DNA of 64,000 nt, taken from contig NZ_WIJK01000001.1 of assembly GCF_009496285.1 (NCBI RefSeq), forward strand, positions 87,098-151,097, written 5' to 3'. The stretch is from Streptococcus mitis. GTDB lineage: Bacteria; Bacillota; Bacilli; Lactobacillales; Streptococcaceae. Both the position numbers and the translations under genes were made by a program. Below, piece by piece: positions 29,347 to 39,053 of this stretch; positions within the stretch are counted from its first letter, which is position 1; each line of letters starts with the position of its first letter. The notes under the pieces are model-generated. The model searched no databases and was not told where the DNA came from. It saw nothing but the letters and a program-made list of their open reading frames with translations.

Positions 29347-30408
29347 TTACTGTCCTCCCTTCAATACTTTTAGTTGCACACCTGCCTGACGAATGGCATC
29401 TTGTGCGCCTGCAAGAGCTTCTTTTTCCCCTGACAAGACAACCACAAGTTCACCCACAGGAGTACCATCCAAAATTTCAATGTTCCCATAGAGAATATTG
29501 GCTGTTACTTGGTAATGCTTGTACAATTCATTCAGAAGCGGTTCATCTGTAGAAGCGCCTGCATACTTGAGTTGTACCAAAATGCTATTTTCAGATAAGT
29601 GCTCTACGATTTCTTGTTTCTCAATCTTGACCATAGCTTCATCGATACCTGTCGCAGTTGAGATAAAGTCCTGAGTCAATGGTTGCTTAGGATCTGAGAA
29701 GATTTCAAGAACGCTACCTTCTTCAATCAAGCGACCGTCTTGCATAACTGCTACACGATTGGCAATGTCTTTGACAATCTGCATCTCGTGTGTAATCAGG
29801 ACAATGGTCAAACCTAGTTTACGGTTCAATTCTTGCAAGAGTGACAAGATTTGTTTCGTTGTCTTTGGATCAAGAGCTGAAGTTGACTCGTCTGAAATCA
29901 AGATTTTTGGATCATTGGCCAAGGCACGCGCAATAGCCACACGTTGTTTTTGACCTCCAGATAGTTGTGAAGGATGGTTTTCGGCACGGTCAGCCAAGCC
30001 CACCAAGTCGAGCAATTTAGCTACTTTGGCCTTCTTTTCTTCCTTGCTGAGTCCAGAGTGTTTGAGGGCAAAGGCCACATTCTCCTCTGCCGTCTTTTGA
30101 CTCATCAGGTTAAAGTGCTGGAAAATCATTCCGATATCTTGACGTTTACGACGCAACTGCTCGGCCGTCAAGGTCACCTTGCCATCAAAAATCACATCGT
30201 CATCGATGGTAATTTTGCCTGCAGATGGCTTTTGCAAGAGGTTAATCACCCGTACAAGGGTTGATTTCCCTGCTCCAGAATATCCAACGATTCCGTAGAT
30301 ATCCCCTTCTTGGATGTGAATAGTCACATCCTTGACCGCTGTTATAGTTCTTTTCTTTTGGTGAAAAGTCACATCGATCTGATCTAACTTGATAATATCT
30401 CTACTCAT
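29347..30408 (-). CDS. metN: Methionine ABC transporter ATPase
   Basis: 353 residues. Walker [10 protein letters not shown] near residue 43, Q-loop, signature LSGGQKQR near 145 and Walker [13 protein letters not shown], then a C-terminal NIL domain (about 270-350) that senses methionine in MetN proteins. The start overlaps the end of the M20 peptidase gene by 8 bases, indicating coupling. Confidence 0.95.
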   Translation of the reverse strand: MSRDIIKLDQIDVTFHQKKRTITAVKDVTIHIQEGDIYGIVGYSGAGKSTLVRVINLLQKPSAGKITIDDDVIFDGKVTLTAEQLRRKRQDIGMIFQHFNLMSQKTAEENVAFALKHSGLSKEEKKAKVAKLLDLVGLADRAENHPSQLSGGQKQRVAIARALANDPKILISDESTSALDPKTTKQILSLLQELNRKLGLTIVLITHEMQIVKDIANRVAVMQDGRLIEEGSVLEIFSDPKQPLTQDFISTATGIDEAMVKIEKQEIVEHLSENSILVQLKYAGASTDEPLLNELYKHYQVTANILYGNIEILDGTPVGELVVVLSGEKEALAGAQDAIRQAGVQLKVLKGGQ

Positions 30409-31774
30409 AGCTTCTAATCAGCTCCTCTACTAATTCAATATGGGTGTAATAATCGGCGATTCGTACATTCTCGTCTCCACCATGGTCTCGACTATTAGCA
30501 TTTCCTAGACCAAAGGCAACCATAGGTACTTCTAAGGCATCAAAGACCGTATGCATAGGCCCTGTCCCCGCTGTTGTCGGCAAGACTGAAACGCCCTGTG
30601 GATAGAATTTCTTGGCCAACTCGATCACATTGAGAATGGCTGGCGCGCTCATGTCGCTTCGATAGCTCATCTCTCCCAAGGTATAGTATAATTCTACCTT
30701 ATCAAAGCCATTTTTGTCTAGCTGTTTCCGAATTTTTTCCAGAACATCATACGGTTCTAGGCCAGGAACCAAACGAACTTCTAACTTAGCACTGGCTTCT
30801 GCTGGCAAAATCGTTTTAACCCCTTGCCCTTGATAGCCTGACTGAATCCCTTCGATATTAAGAGCTGGCTCGAAAAAGAAACGTTTTAGGAAGGCTGCAC
30901 GATCCTCTTGTAAGAGAGGCAATTCCAAACCATAAATCTGGCTGATTTCCCCTGGATTTCGTTGGGCGTAGGTATCAACCAAGGCCAATTCACGTTCATT
31001 TGGCACTTGTACTTCTTCGTACAAGCCTTCAACCAAGATACGTCCATCTGCAGCGCGAAGAGACTGTAAAGCTTGAAGGAGATACCAAGGAGCTGATTCC
31101 ACAACCCCACCATAACTCGAATGGATATCCACATCCGCACTTTTTACCTTGGCATCAAAGGTTACAATTCCTTTGTTCCCACCAGAGATTTCTAGCTGTT
31201 CGAAGGCATTTTTGGTCCCTTGTTCCCAGACCAATAAATCTGCACCACGAAGCTTGTCCGCATGTTTTTCTAAATATTTGTCCAAGTCCATAGAGGCAGA
31301 CTCTTCAGCTCCTTCCATGATGAAACTGATATTGACTGGTAGATCATCATGATGCTGCATGTATTTTCTAAGAGCACTCAAGCGGGCAGTGATATGCCCC
31401 TTGTCATCATCAACCCCGCGTCCATACATAATGCCATCACGCACAGAAAGCGTAAATGGATCCTCTGTCCAGACTTGGTCGCCATCCGCAGGTACTGTGT
31501 CATAGTGGTTGTAGAAAATGATAGTCTTGGCATTTGGGCGTGAACTTTTAAAATGCGCCATGACAAAGGGTGCCGTATAACTCTCATCAATCTCGACCTC
31601 TGCACCTACACGCTTGAAGATTTCGCCTAGATAACGAGCCACCTCTTTAAGGCCGACTTGTTGGGCAAAGACTGATTTTTTAGAAATCAAGGTACGCAAA
31701 ACTTCAAAGTAATGTTGCGCTACATGATCCTTTTCAAACTTTTCAATTTGTTCTTCTTGGCTAGGGAAAACCAT
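30401..31774 (-). CDS. M20 family metallopeptidase (dipeptidase-like)
   Basis: 457-residue cytoplasmic di-zinc peptidase. Metal ligands are visible in FYNHYDTVP (His), [10 protein letters not shown] (Asp), MEGAEESAS (catalytic Glu-Glu) and the C-terminal RDHGGDE. A dimerisation lid is inserted between. Lying between metQ and metN, it may release methionine from imported peptides or N-acyl forms; that is inference from position. It is translationally coupled to metN. Confidence 0.87.
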   Translation of the reverse strand: MVFPSQEEQIEKFEKDHVAQHYFEVLRTLISKKSVFAQQVGLKEVARYLGEIFKRVGAEVEIDESYTAPFVMAHFKSSRPNAKTIIFYNHYDTVPADGDQVWTEDPFTLSVRDGIMYGRGVDDDKGHITARLSALRKYMQHHDDLPVNISFIMEGAEESASMDLDKYLEKHADKLRGADLLVWEQGTKNAFEQLEISGGNKGIVTFDAKVKSADVDIHSSYGGVVESAPWYLLQALQSLRAADGRILVEGLYEEVQVPNERELALVDTYAQRNPGEISQIYGLELPLLQEDRAAFLKRFFFEPALNIEGIQSGYQGQGVKTILPAEASAKLEVRLVPGLEPYDVLEKIRKQLDKNGFDKVELYYTLGEMSYRSDMSAPAILNVIELAKKFYPQGVSVLPTTAGTGPMHTVFDALEVPMVAFGLGNANSRDHGGDENVRIADYYTHIELVEELIRSYE

Positions 31775-31854
31775 TTTCTCTCTACCTTTCTACTAGGACT
31801 TGTACCTTTAGAATCAATACAAGTGGATATTCCTTTTCTTTAGTCTCTATATAA

Positions 31855-31886
31855 AATCAAGAGGTGGAAAAAATCTCTCCCACCTC
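31855..31886 (-). terminator. Hairpin after metQ
   Basis: GAGGTGG pairs with CCACCTC; the following T run on the minus strand is weak (TTGATTTTAT), so it is probably partial. Confidence 0.5.
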
Positions 31887-31896
31887 CCTGTGTTTA

Positions 31897-32751
31897 TTAC
31901 CAAACTGGTTGATCCAAGCCGTCTGAAGTTTCTTCGATGACTTTTTTCACTTCATCAGTATGATAAGCTGCGATAATTTTCTTGATTGCATCAGCTTTAG
32001 GTGATGATTCCCAATCTTTTTTCGCAACGATGATGTTGTACCATTGTTTTGAGTTTTCGTCAGCTTGCTCTTTAAAGAGTGCTTTCTTGTAGTCCAATTT
32101 TGCTTCTGTAACAAAAGTGTTGTTTACAACTGCTGCATCAACTGAAGTCAATGAACGAGCTGTTTGGCTAGCGTCCAACTCAGTGATTTTCAAGTTCTTT
32201 GGATTTTCTTTGATGTTTGCGATTGTAGCAAGTTCAGTTCCTGAAACATCCAATTTAATCAAACCAGCTGATTGAAGAAGGTAAAGGGCACGGCTTTCGT
32301 TAGTAGCATCGTTCGGAATTGCGATTTCACCGTTATTTGGGATTTCTTCCACTTTAGTGTACTTGTTTTCTTCACCGTTTTTACCTGAGTAAAGGCGAAT
32401 TGGTGAGATATACGTATCTGCAATCGCTACAAGGTCTTTACCGTTTTCTTTGTTCCAGTTGTTCAAGAAGTTGTAGTGTTGGAAAGCGTTCAAATCTACT
32501 TCACCATCAGCAGTTGCTTTATTTGGTTGTGAGTAGTCTGTAAACTCTGTGAATTCCAATTTAATTCCGTCTTTTTCAACCAATTCTTGGACTTTGTCCC
32601 AGCGTGCTTCTTCTGAACCGCTACGGTTAACAGTTGCGATTTTAACTGTAGTTGTATTGTCTGCTTTCTTGTCTGAATTTCCGCAAGCTGCAAGTGCAAG
32701 GCCTGCTACTGTAGCGATAGCTGCTACGCCTAACCATTTTTTAATTTTCAT
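31897..32751 (-). CDS. metQ: Methionine-binding lipoprotein
   Basis: 284 residues. Signal peptide with lipobox LALAACGNS (Cys near 23), then an NlpA-type binding fold (DVDLNAFQHYNFLNNW-like segment EVDLNAFQHYNFLNN; LYLLQSAGLIKLD; QTARSLTSVDAAVVNNTF). Captures methionine outside the membrane for MetNI. Preceded by its own promoter and a perfect Met-box. Confidence 0.95.
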   Translation of the reverse strand: MKIKKWLGVAAIATVAGLALAACGNSDKKADNTTTVKIATVNRSGSEEARWDKVQELVEKDGIKLEFTEFTDYSQPNKATADGEVDLNAFQHYNFLNNWNKENGKDLVAIADTYISPIRLYSGKNGEENKYTKVEEIPNNGEIAIPNDATNESRALYLLQSAGLIKLDVSGTELATIANIKENPKNLKITELDASQTARSLTSVDAAVVNNTFVTEAKLDYKKALFKEQADENSKQWYNIIVAKKDWESSPKADAIKKIIAAYHTDEVKKVIEETSDGLDQPVW

Positions 32752-32783
32752 GATTCATTCTCCTTTAAAAATAATACTGTAAT

Positions 32784-32812
32784 AGTATCTCACACTTTAT
32801 TTGATTTCGCAA
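32784..32812 (-). promoter_or_regulatory. metQ promoter
   Basis: TTGCGA (32807-32812) and GATACT (32784-32789) on the minus strand, spacing 17. Confidence 0.6.
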
Positions 32813-32834
32813 ATTGTTATTAGATAGGCAGACA

Positions 32835-32851
32835 TATAGTTTTAAACTATA
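32835..32851. promoter_or_regulatory. Met-box (MtaR/MetR-type LysR regulator site)
   Basis: TATAGTTTTAAACTATA, a perfect palindrome around one base, extended imperfectly to 27 bases (32830-32856). It matches the streptococcal Met-box TATAGTTT-N-AAACTATA. Its centre is about 66 bases upstream of the predicted metQ start, the usual LysR activation position. Confidence 0.8.
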
Positions 32852-32866
32852 CGTCTAAAAGTTACA

Positions 32867-32898
32867 AAATCATCCACCTACGAGAGAATGGATGATTT
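32867..32898 (-). terminator. Terminator of the amino-acid binding lipoprotein gene
   Basis: AAATCATCC pairs with GGATGATTT across a 14-base loop. Confidence 0.65.
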
Positions 32899-32904
32899 AC
32901 AAAC

Positions 32905-33780
<876 letters not shown>

Positions 33781-33849
33781 TTAACAGAAAAAAAGGAATT
33801 ACGCTATTATATGATTTCTATATTTGTGATAGGTTTTCTTTATGGCTGA

Positions 33850-34173
33850 TTAAAAGACCAAACGTAGGACTGCTATCAAGACCACCCCAAAGAGAACAGT
33901 CCCTACCAGATTGCGGTAACGAAAGGCTACAAAAGCTGTTGGAAAGACTGCTAAAAAGTCTAACCACTTTATCTGCGGGAGACTTCCAACTTTTCCTTTC
34001 ACCACACTTGAAAGAATCAAGGCAAAGATAATAGAAACTGGTAGGAATTTCAAAAAACGCTCTACGATAGGCGGCAAACCCTTGTACTTGGCTAGGATGA
34101 ACGGAATCATTCTTGGAATCCAAGTCACCAAGCCAGAAAAGACAATTGCTAATAAAATATACTTACTGACCAT
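33850..34173 (-). CDS. azlD: Branched-chain amino acid exporter small subunit AzlD
   Basis: 107 residues with four hydrophobic helices; the signature VTWIPRMIPFILAKYKGLPPIVERFLKFLPVSI is typical of AzlD. It overlaps the azlC stop by 11 bases and so is coupled to it. AzlCD pairs export branched-chain amino acids or analogues. Confidence 0.88.
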   Translation of the reverse strand: MVSKYILLAIVFSGLVTWIPRMIPFILAKYKGLPPIVERFLKFLPVSIIFALILSSVVKGKVGSLPQIKWLDFLAVFPTAFVAFRYRNLVGTVLFGVVLIAVLRLVF

Positions 34174-34858
34174 CCAAGACCACCCCCATGGTACAACCTA
34201 GCAAGGTCGCAAACAGAACAGCTAATGACTGAGACACCACCGTCAAGAGCAAAAAGAAAGATACAGCTACAACTGCTAAAATTATGAAGAGATTGCGCAA
34301 AGGAATCCGTTTTTGCATAATCTGAAACTGGGAAGTAAAAATCCCAATAAACATCCCCACTAGGGCAAAATCTAAGCCAAAAATTTCTGGATTTGGTAGA
34401 AGTCCACCTAGAGCAGTTCCGACAACAGTTCCGACAAACCAAGCCACATAGCTGTTAAGGTTGTTCCCGTGCATCCACATAGGATTGACCTTATCCGTAT
34501 GCACCAACTCGCCCATCAAAACGCCATAGGTCTCATCGGTCAAGAGGCTGGACATGCCGATATTGTGCCAGAGACTTGTATGACGGAAATAAGTCGACGC
34601 ATGTAAGCTCAACAAAAAGAGACGCAAATTGATTAGAAAAACCGTCATAGCAATAGCTGCCACAGGAGCTTGAACTGCAATCAAGGCTATCATGGCAAAC
34701 TGGGCACTCCCAGCATAGACAAAGAGACTCATCAAACCCATTTCTACTGGTGTCACATAGGGAGAACCGATAATGCCACAAGCAAGACCGATGCTAACAT
34801 AGCCCAGAGCTGTCGGCACCGCAGCCTGCACACCCTCCCAAAATCCTTTTTCTTTCAT
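34163..34858 (-). CDS. azlC: Branched-chain amino acid exporter large subunit AzlC
   Basis: 231 residues from MKEKGFWEGVQAAVPTALGYVSIGLACGI, the AzlC opening, with about six helices. The ATG at 34858 follows GAGGAAGTC; a GTG four codons earlier is the less likely start. A TATAAT lies about 65 bases upstream (minus strand). Confidence 0.9.
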   Translation of the reverse strand: MKEKGFWEGVQAAVPTALGYVSIGLACGIIGSPYVTPVEMGLMSLFVYAGSAQFAMIALIAVQAPVAAIAMTVFLINLRLFLLSLHASTYFRHTSLWHNIGMSSLLTDETYGVLMGELVHTDKVNPMWMHGNNLNSYVAWFVGTVVGTALGGLLPNPEIFGLDFALVGMFIGIFTSQFQIMQKRIPLRNLFIILAVVAVSFFLLLTVVSQSLAVLFATLLGCTMGVVLDGQ

Positions 34859-34966
34859 AGACTTCCTCACTAATCATTCCTTCAGCAACTGCTTTCCAAA
34901 CAGTCACAACAAAAATTATTATAACATATTCGTAAAATAGAAAAAAGTCTGCTGACTGACAAGAAC

Positions 34967-34990
34967 AGAAAAAGACTGGGAGGCCAGTCT
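34967..34990 (-). terminator. Terminator of the CPBP module
   Basis: AGACTGG pairs with CCAGTCT; minus-strand T run follows. Confidence 0.8.
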
Positions 34991-35019
34991 CATGATGCAA
35001 CTTATAAACTATTTTAGAT

Positions 35020-35694
35020 TTAATACCCAAACACCAATAAACTAAGAACGATTAAAAATGTATTCCACAAGATATGAAGAGCCATTGGCCAATAAACTGA
35101 ACGAGTATAACGAAATAGCATACAGAACAAGAGACCTGCTCCCGCATAAACGATGAAATCTGTTAACACCCAGCCATACTGTAAAACATGGATAAGACTA
35201 AAGAGTGTGGAGGAAACGACGACATCAACATAATACTTTTTAAATTTGGACCATGCCGTCATCAGAAGTCCACGAAAAACCAACTCTTCAACGATAGGAG
35301 CAATGAGACTGCCATAGAGAATGCGCATTATAAAGTAACTAATTCCTGTCAAATTAGCTGCTTCTTTCATCATTTCGTTCCCATTTTGCGTGCTAGGAAA
35401 AATCAGAGTCGTTATATTTACCCACACAAACATCAGTATAAAGAAAAGAAAGAAGGCACCTAGATAAGACCAACGGAACTGGAAGAGACCGCATTCTTTC
35501 CAACCTTGACTCTTTACTAGAACCACTGTAGCAGCAATCCCCTCAAGAACTATCAATAAAATTTGAAATCCATAAAATCCAAAATCTGATAATTGGTTAA
35601 CAAATTCTAACCTTGCTACAAAATTAAAAATTAAGTAATAGGTGACTATTATCAAAACAGTTGACAAGTATAATTTCTTATCTTTCCTTTTCAT
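35020..35694 (-). CDS. CPBP family intramembrane protease, type A, copy 1
   Basis: 224 residues, seven or so helices. CPBP motif 1 IAPIVEELVFRGLLMTAW near residue 135, motif 2 IHVLQYGWVLTDFIVYAG, motif 3 ALHILWNTF. It is closely similar along its length to the protein at 36495-37172 (for example GWKECGLFQFRWSYLG versus HWKECGRFQFRWPYLG), so the two are duplicates. Last gene of a six-frame transcript. Possible roles are peptide maturation or immunity; neither is shown. Confidence 0.85.
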   Translation of the reverse strand: MKRKDKKLYLSTVLIIVTYYLIFNFVARLEFVNQLSDFGFYGFQILLIVLEGIAATVVLVKSQGWKECGLFQFRWSYLGAFFLFFILMFVWVNITTLIFPSTQNGNEMMKEAANLTGISYFIMRILYGSLIAPIVEELVFRGLLMTAWSKFKKYYVDVVVSSTLFSLIHVLQYGWVLTDFIVYAGAGLLFCMLFRYTRSVYWPMALHILWNTFLIVLSLLVFGY

Positions 35695-35712
35695 CGTTGA
35701 TCCTTTTAAGTT

Positions 35713-35787
35713 TTATTTACGTCGTCTTTCAGCCAAACCTGTCCAGATTCCTTTCATCCAATCAGAAGCACCACGATGAGGACTCAT
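35713..35787 (-). CDS. 24-codon peptide ORF, copy 1 (MSPHRGA peptide)
   Basis: 24 residues beginning MSPHRGAS and ending LAERRRK, in the gap between CPBP type B and type A genes. The same position in the other module copy holds a 24-codon frame with the same MSPHRGA start, W, I and GL positions and Arg-rich end. AAAGGG abuts the ATG, so spacing is poor. The frame stays open for 7 more codons upstream to a TTG (conserved L-R-I-x-N-x-G), so the real start may be that TTG. Expression unproven. Confidence 0.5.
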   Translation of the reverse strand: MSPHRGASDWMKGIWTGLAERRRK

Positions 35788-35814
35788 CCCTTTATTTACA
35801 ATTCTCAAAATCCA

Positions 35815-36483
35815 CTAAAATAACAAAGGTAGAATTTGAGCAATGGCATTATCAACTATATGCAGTCCAATAGGCCAATAAATAGACTTTGTCACTCTAA
35901 AAAAGACTGCCATTATTAGACCACCACCCATATATACGAAAAAGTCTGTCAAGACCCAACCATGACTACTGATATGCAGAATTCCAAATAAAGTAGCCGA
36001 ACCGAGTACATCCAGTCCCCATTTTTTCCCTTTTTCCAAAGCGGTCATCACCAATCCACGATAGATCATCTCTTCAAAAATGGGACCTGCAATCACAGGA
36101 TAGAAAAAATACATCAAAAATGCAGTAACTCCTGTAAAAGTAGGAAGATCTAGTTGATAAGAAATTGTATTTTGGGTAGGTGGGAAAATAAAAAATGTGA
36201 CCAAATTCCAAACAAAAAAAGCTAGAAGAGCTAAAAAGGAATAGAAAAGATAGGACACTTTAAATTTTCTGCTATTGATTTGTTGCCATTTCCCTGACCA
36301 AATCATGGCAACAAGAGCAAGCAAAACCACAAGAAAATTCAACATCATATCCGAAAAATAATAGCCAAAATCAGATAGACCAGCAGTCAAGTCGCTGTGT
36401 AAAACCAGACGGATGAAGAACTGGTCCGTAATGATAAGTAGAATAGCTACAAACAAGTAGTAGCGTGAGATTATCTTTTTCAT
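35815..36483 (-). CDS. CPBP family intramembrane protease, type B, copy 1
   Basis: 222 residues, six to eight helices. Motif 1 AGPIFEEMIYRGLVMTALEKGKKWG near residue 130, motif 2 LHISSHGWVLTDFFVYMGGG, motif 3 GLHIVDNAIAQ. Near-identical to 37296-37964 but distinct from the type A proteins. GAAGGGTGAT precedes the ATG; 11 bases after the type A copy 2 stop. Confidence 0.85.
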   Translation of the reverse strand: MKKIISRYYLFVAILLIITDQFFIRLVLHSDLTAGLSDFGYYFSDMMLNFLVVLLALVAMIWSGKWQQINSRKFKVSYLFYSFLALLAFFVWNLVTFFIFPPTQNTISYQLDLPTFTGVTAFLMYFFYPVIAGPIFEEMIYRGLVMTALEKGKKWGLDVLGSATLFGILHISSHGWVLTDFFVYMGGGLIMAVFFRVTKSIYWPIGLHIVDNAIAQILPLLF

Positions 36484-36494
36484 ATATCACCCTT

Positions 36495-37172
36495 CTAAAA
36501 TCCAAACACCAATAAACTAACAATGAGTAAGAAGGTATTCCATGAAGCATGTAAAGCTATGCCCCAATAAATAGAGCGTGTATAGCGAAACATCATGCAA
36601 AATATCAAGCCCATTACAAAATAGAGTATGAAATCTGTCGTTATCCAACCATGCTGTAAAACATGCATAGCACCAAATATCGCAGCAGAAACAAGAACAT
36701 CGATATAGTAGTTTTTGAATTTAGACAAGCTTGTCATCACAAAACCACGACAAACAACCTCTTCTGCTACAGGTGCGATAATGCAAGTATAAACTATCCG
36801 CGTAATAAAATAGCTAATTCCTGTTAAACTAGTGGCTACTTCCACTACCGTACTTCCATTTTGCGAACGAGGAAAGATACGAGTTGCTAGATTTACCCAC
36901 ACGAATAATAAGAAAAAAGAAAGAAAGAAAACACCTAGGTAAGGCCAACGAAACTGGAATCGACCACATTCTTTCCAATGTTCACTTTTGACAAAAATAA
37001 TTGTAGCTACAGTTCCCAGAATAAATACCAGTAAAACCTGAAATACATAGTAAATCTCATCAGACAAAGCACCAGTAAAATCTAAGTCTGGTATGACATT
37101 AAAAATGAGGTAATTAGTCAAAATCAACAAGCCGGTTACTAGATGAAATTTCATTTCTTTCATTTTCTTCAT
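36495..37172 (-). CDS. CPBP family intramembrane protease, type A, copy 2
   Basis: 225 residues; motif 1 IAPVAEEVVCRGFVMTSL, motif 2 MHVLQHGWITTDFILYF, motif 3 ALHASWNTF. Duplicate of 35020-35694. The aromatic usually before the Arg of motif 1 is Cys here. ATAGGAG precedes the ATG. Confidence 0.85.
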   Translation of the reverse strand: MKKMKEMKFHLVTGLLILTNYLIFNVIPDLDFTGALSDEIYYVFQVLLVFILGTVATIIFVKSEHWKECGRFQFRWPYLGVFFLSFFLLFVWVNLATRIFPRSQNGSTVVEVATSLTGISYFITRIVYTCIIAPVAEEVVCRGFVMTSLSKFKNYYIDVLVSAAIFGAMHVLQHGWITTDFILYFVMGLIFCMMFRYTRSIYWGIALHASWNTFLLIVSLLVFGF

Positions 37173-37193
37173 TAAATCAACTCCTATAGTATC

Positions 37194-37268
37194 CTATCTT
37201 CTACGACGACTAAACAATCCTTCTACTATTTCTCCAGCCCAAGAAAAAGCACCACGATGAGGACTCAT
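37194..37268 (-). CDS. 24-codon peptide ORF, copy 2 (MSPHRGA peptide)
   Basis: 24 residues beginning MSPHRGAF and ending LFSRRRR, between CPBP type B copy 2 and type A copy 2. It differs from copy 1 mainly in the middle, while the start, W/I/GL positions and Arg tail are kept. Upstream in-frame codons to a TTG are also conserved with synonymous or mild changes (ATC/ATT, ATA/GTA, CAA/AAA). This looks like selection on a peptide, but duplication age is not known. Confidence 0.5.
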   Translation of the reverse strand: MSPHRGAFSWAGEIVEGLFSRRRR

Positions 37269-37295
37269 CCCTTGATTTATGATTCTCAAAATCCT

Positions 37296-37964
37296 CTAAA
37301 ATAACAAAGGAAGTATATGCCCGATACCGTTATAGACTATATGCAGTCCAATAGGCCAATAAATAGACTTTGTCACTCTAAACAAGACCGCAAATATGAT
37401 ACCGCCACCCATATATACGAAAAAGTCTGTCAAGACCCAACCATAATCACTAATATGCAGAATTCCAAATAAAGCAGCAGAACCAAGCACGTCCAGTCCC
37501 CATTTTTTCCATTTTTCCAAAGCGGTCATCACCAATCCACGATAAATCATCTCTTCAAAAATGGGACCTGCAATCACAGGATAGAAAAAATACATCAAAA
37601 ATGCCGTAGCGCCTGTAAAAGTCGGAGCAGCGAGTTGGTAAGCAAGTCCATTTTGGGTAGGTGGGAATAGGAAAAATTTGATAAAATTCCAAATAAATAA
37701 AGCAAGAAAAGCTAAAAAGGAATAAAAAAGATAGGACCCTTTAAATTTTCTACTGTTGATTTGTTGCCATTTTCCTGACCCTACCATAAAAATAAAAACA
37801 AGTAGAACCACAAGAAAATTCAACATCATATCCGAAAAATAATAGCCAAATTTAGATAGACCAGCAGTAAAATCGTTGTTTAAAACCAGACCACTGAAGT
37901 ACTGGTAAACAATAACAAGTAGAATGGCTACAAAAAAGTAGTAGCGTGAGATGATCTTTTTCAT
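37296..37964 (-). CDS. CPBP family intramembrane protease, type B, copy 2
   Basis: 222 residues, first gene of the module. Motif 1 AGPIFEEMIYRGLVMTALEKWKKWG, motif 2 LHISDYGWVLTDFFVYMGGG, motif 3 GLHIVYNGIGH. Duplicate of 35815-36483. TATAGGAG precedes the ATG and a TGTTATACT extended -10 lies 32 bases upstream. Confidence 0.85.
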   Translation of the reverse strand: MKKIISRYYFFVAILLVIVYQYFSGLVLNNDFTAGLSKFGYYFSDMMLNFLVVLLVFIFMVGSGKWQQINSRKFKGSYLFYSFLAFLALFIWNFIKFFLFPPTQNGLAYQLAAPTFTGATAFLMYFFYPVIAGPIFEEMIYRGLVMTALEKWKKWGLDVLGSAALFGILHISDYGWVLTDFFVYMGGGIIFAVLFRVTKSIYWPIGLHIVYNGIGHILPLLF

Positions 37965-37995
37965 TCTATTTTCTCCTATACTATGGAATGAAGAC

Positions 37996-38004
37996 AGTAT
38001 AACA
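37996..38004 (-). promoter_or_regulatory. Extended -10 promoter of the CPBP/peptide module
   Basis: TGTTATACT on the minus strand with a poor -35 (TTAAAA at 17 bases), as is usual for activator-dependent promoters. Confidence 0.55.
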
Positions 38005-38025
38005 CGAAAAATTCCATATTTTAAA

Positions 38026-38075
38026 AAATCGCATATTTGACATTTTTTCTGGTAGGAATTTCACATTTGCGATTT
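38026..38075. promoter_or_regulatory. Inverted repeat, candidate Rgg operator
   Basis: AAATCGCATATTTGACA (38026-38042) faces TCACATTTGCGATTT (38061-38075); outer 8 bp (AAATCGCA/TGCGATTT) are perfect. It lies just upstream of the -35 region of the CPBP module and at the end of the Rgg-type gene. Confidence 0.45.
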
Positions 38076-38079
38076 CTAA

Positions 38080-38942
38080 CTAATCGATAAGTGCTTTATA
38101 CTGCTGTAAGCGTAGTTCAAAAAGGGCTGTTAATTGTGGATTTTCTAATATTTGCAGAGATTGGATAAAGTGTTCAATCTCTTTTTGATTGCTTCCCTTG
38201 GTCTGAAGGAAAACACTCATTTTCTTTAAAAACTGCCACAGTAATTTCTCAAAAACATCGTACGGGCGAAGTATGCTCTCCAACTCGGCTTCAAAGATTG
38301 GGATGTAAGAGAAAAGTTTGCGCTCCATGAGCTCTGAGATGATATTTAGAAAGCAACTTTTCATATACAGTCTATTGTGTGCCAATTCTTTAAATTCCTT
38401 GGATTTTTCGAGTAAAGAGGTTGATAAAAAGATCAGATCTTGATTGCTTAAAAAAGCATAGTATTGCAAAAGATATAGAGTTCAAACCAGGTCCAAGACT
38501 CGATAGCATAGAGATAGGTGGTTAAAAACTCACTATCCTCCTCTGCTAGTGGGTAGCTTTTATCTAGTGAATGGATAGCATCTTTAATCACGATGGCATT
38601 CAAGCGACGATAGGTCTGCGCCATCTGTTCTTGCTCGACTTCCTCCAAGAGTTGCTCTAAACCAGCTATATCTTGATGGGCAAAGCGATCCACAAGCCTT
38701 CTACCAAATTTCATATGTGGAGATTCTTGGTAGTTGTTGAGCTTGTGACCAAACTCATCAAAGGTCACATTTATCCCTTGGATCGCTAGGATCAACTTAT
38801 CCGCAGACAGCATGGACTGCCCTAGTTCAAACTTGGATCGCTGAGAGGCTGTTAGTCCTGCACAAGCCACATCTGACTGCTTGAGCTTTCTCGCCAGGCG
38901 TAATTCCTTGTAAAATTCTCCTAATTCCTGTTTTTCAATCAT
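38080..38942 (-). pseudogene. Rgg/MutR family regulator broken by a single-base frameshift
   Basis: Two frames together give one Rgg protein of about 287 residues. Frame 1 (38448-38942): MIEKQELGEFYKELRLARKLKQSDVA...FELGQSMLSADKLI, the HTH and first repeats, ending ELYIFCNTMLF-stop. Frame 2 (38080 to about 38450): LSNQDLIFLSTSLLEKSKEF..., the C-terminal helices. They meet at a run of six T (minus strand, 38450-38455); seven T would restore CTT TTT TTA AGC and one open frame. AGGGAG precedes the ATG. Upstream of the CPBP/peptide module, so it is the likely regulator. It may be truly inactive, slippage-controlled, or a sequencing error. Confidence 0.8.
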
Positions 38943-39024
38943 AGACAAACTCCCTTTTAAAAATTCCCTTTACTATTCTATTCGTAAAAACTTTTACTTT
39001 TTTAACATATTATAAAATATTTTA

Positions 39025-39053
39025 GCAAAAAAGCCAGCTTCAAGCTGACTTTT
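39025..39053 (-). terminator. Terminator of tsaB-rimI-tsaD
   Basis: On the minus strand AGTCAGCTT pairs with AAGCTGGCT, T6 follows. Confidence 0.8.

Noticed and set aside
38943..39024. Search for an SHP-type pheromone gene next to the broken Rgg
   Set aside because: Only a four-codon frame is present on the minus strand and no ATG on the plus strand.
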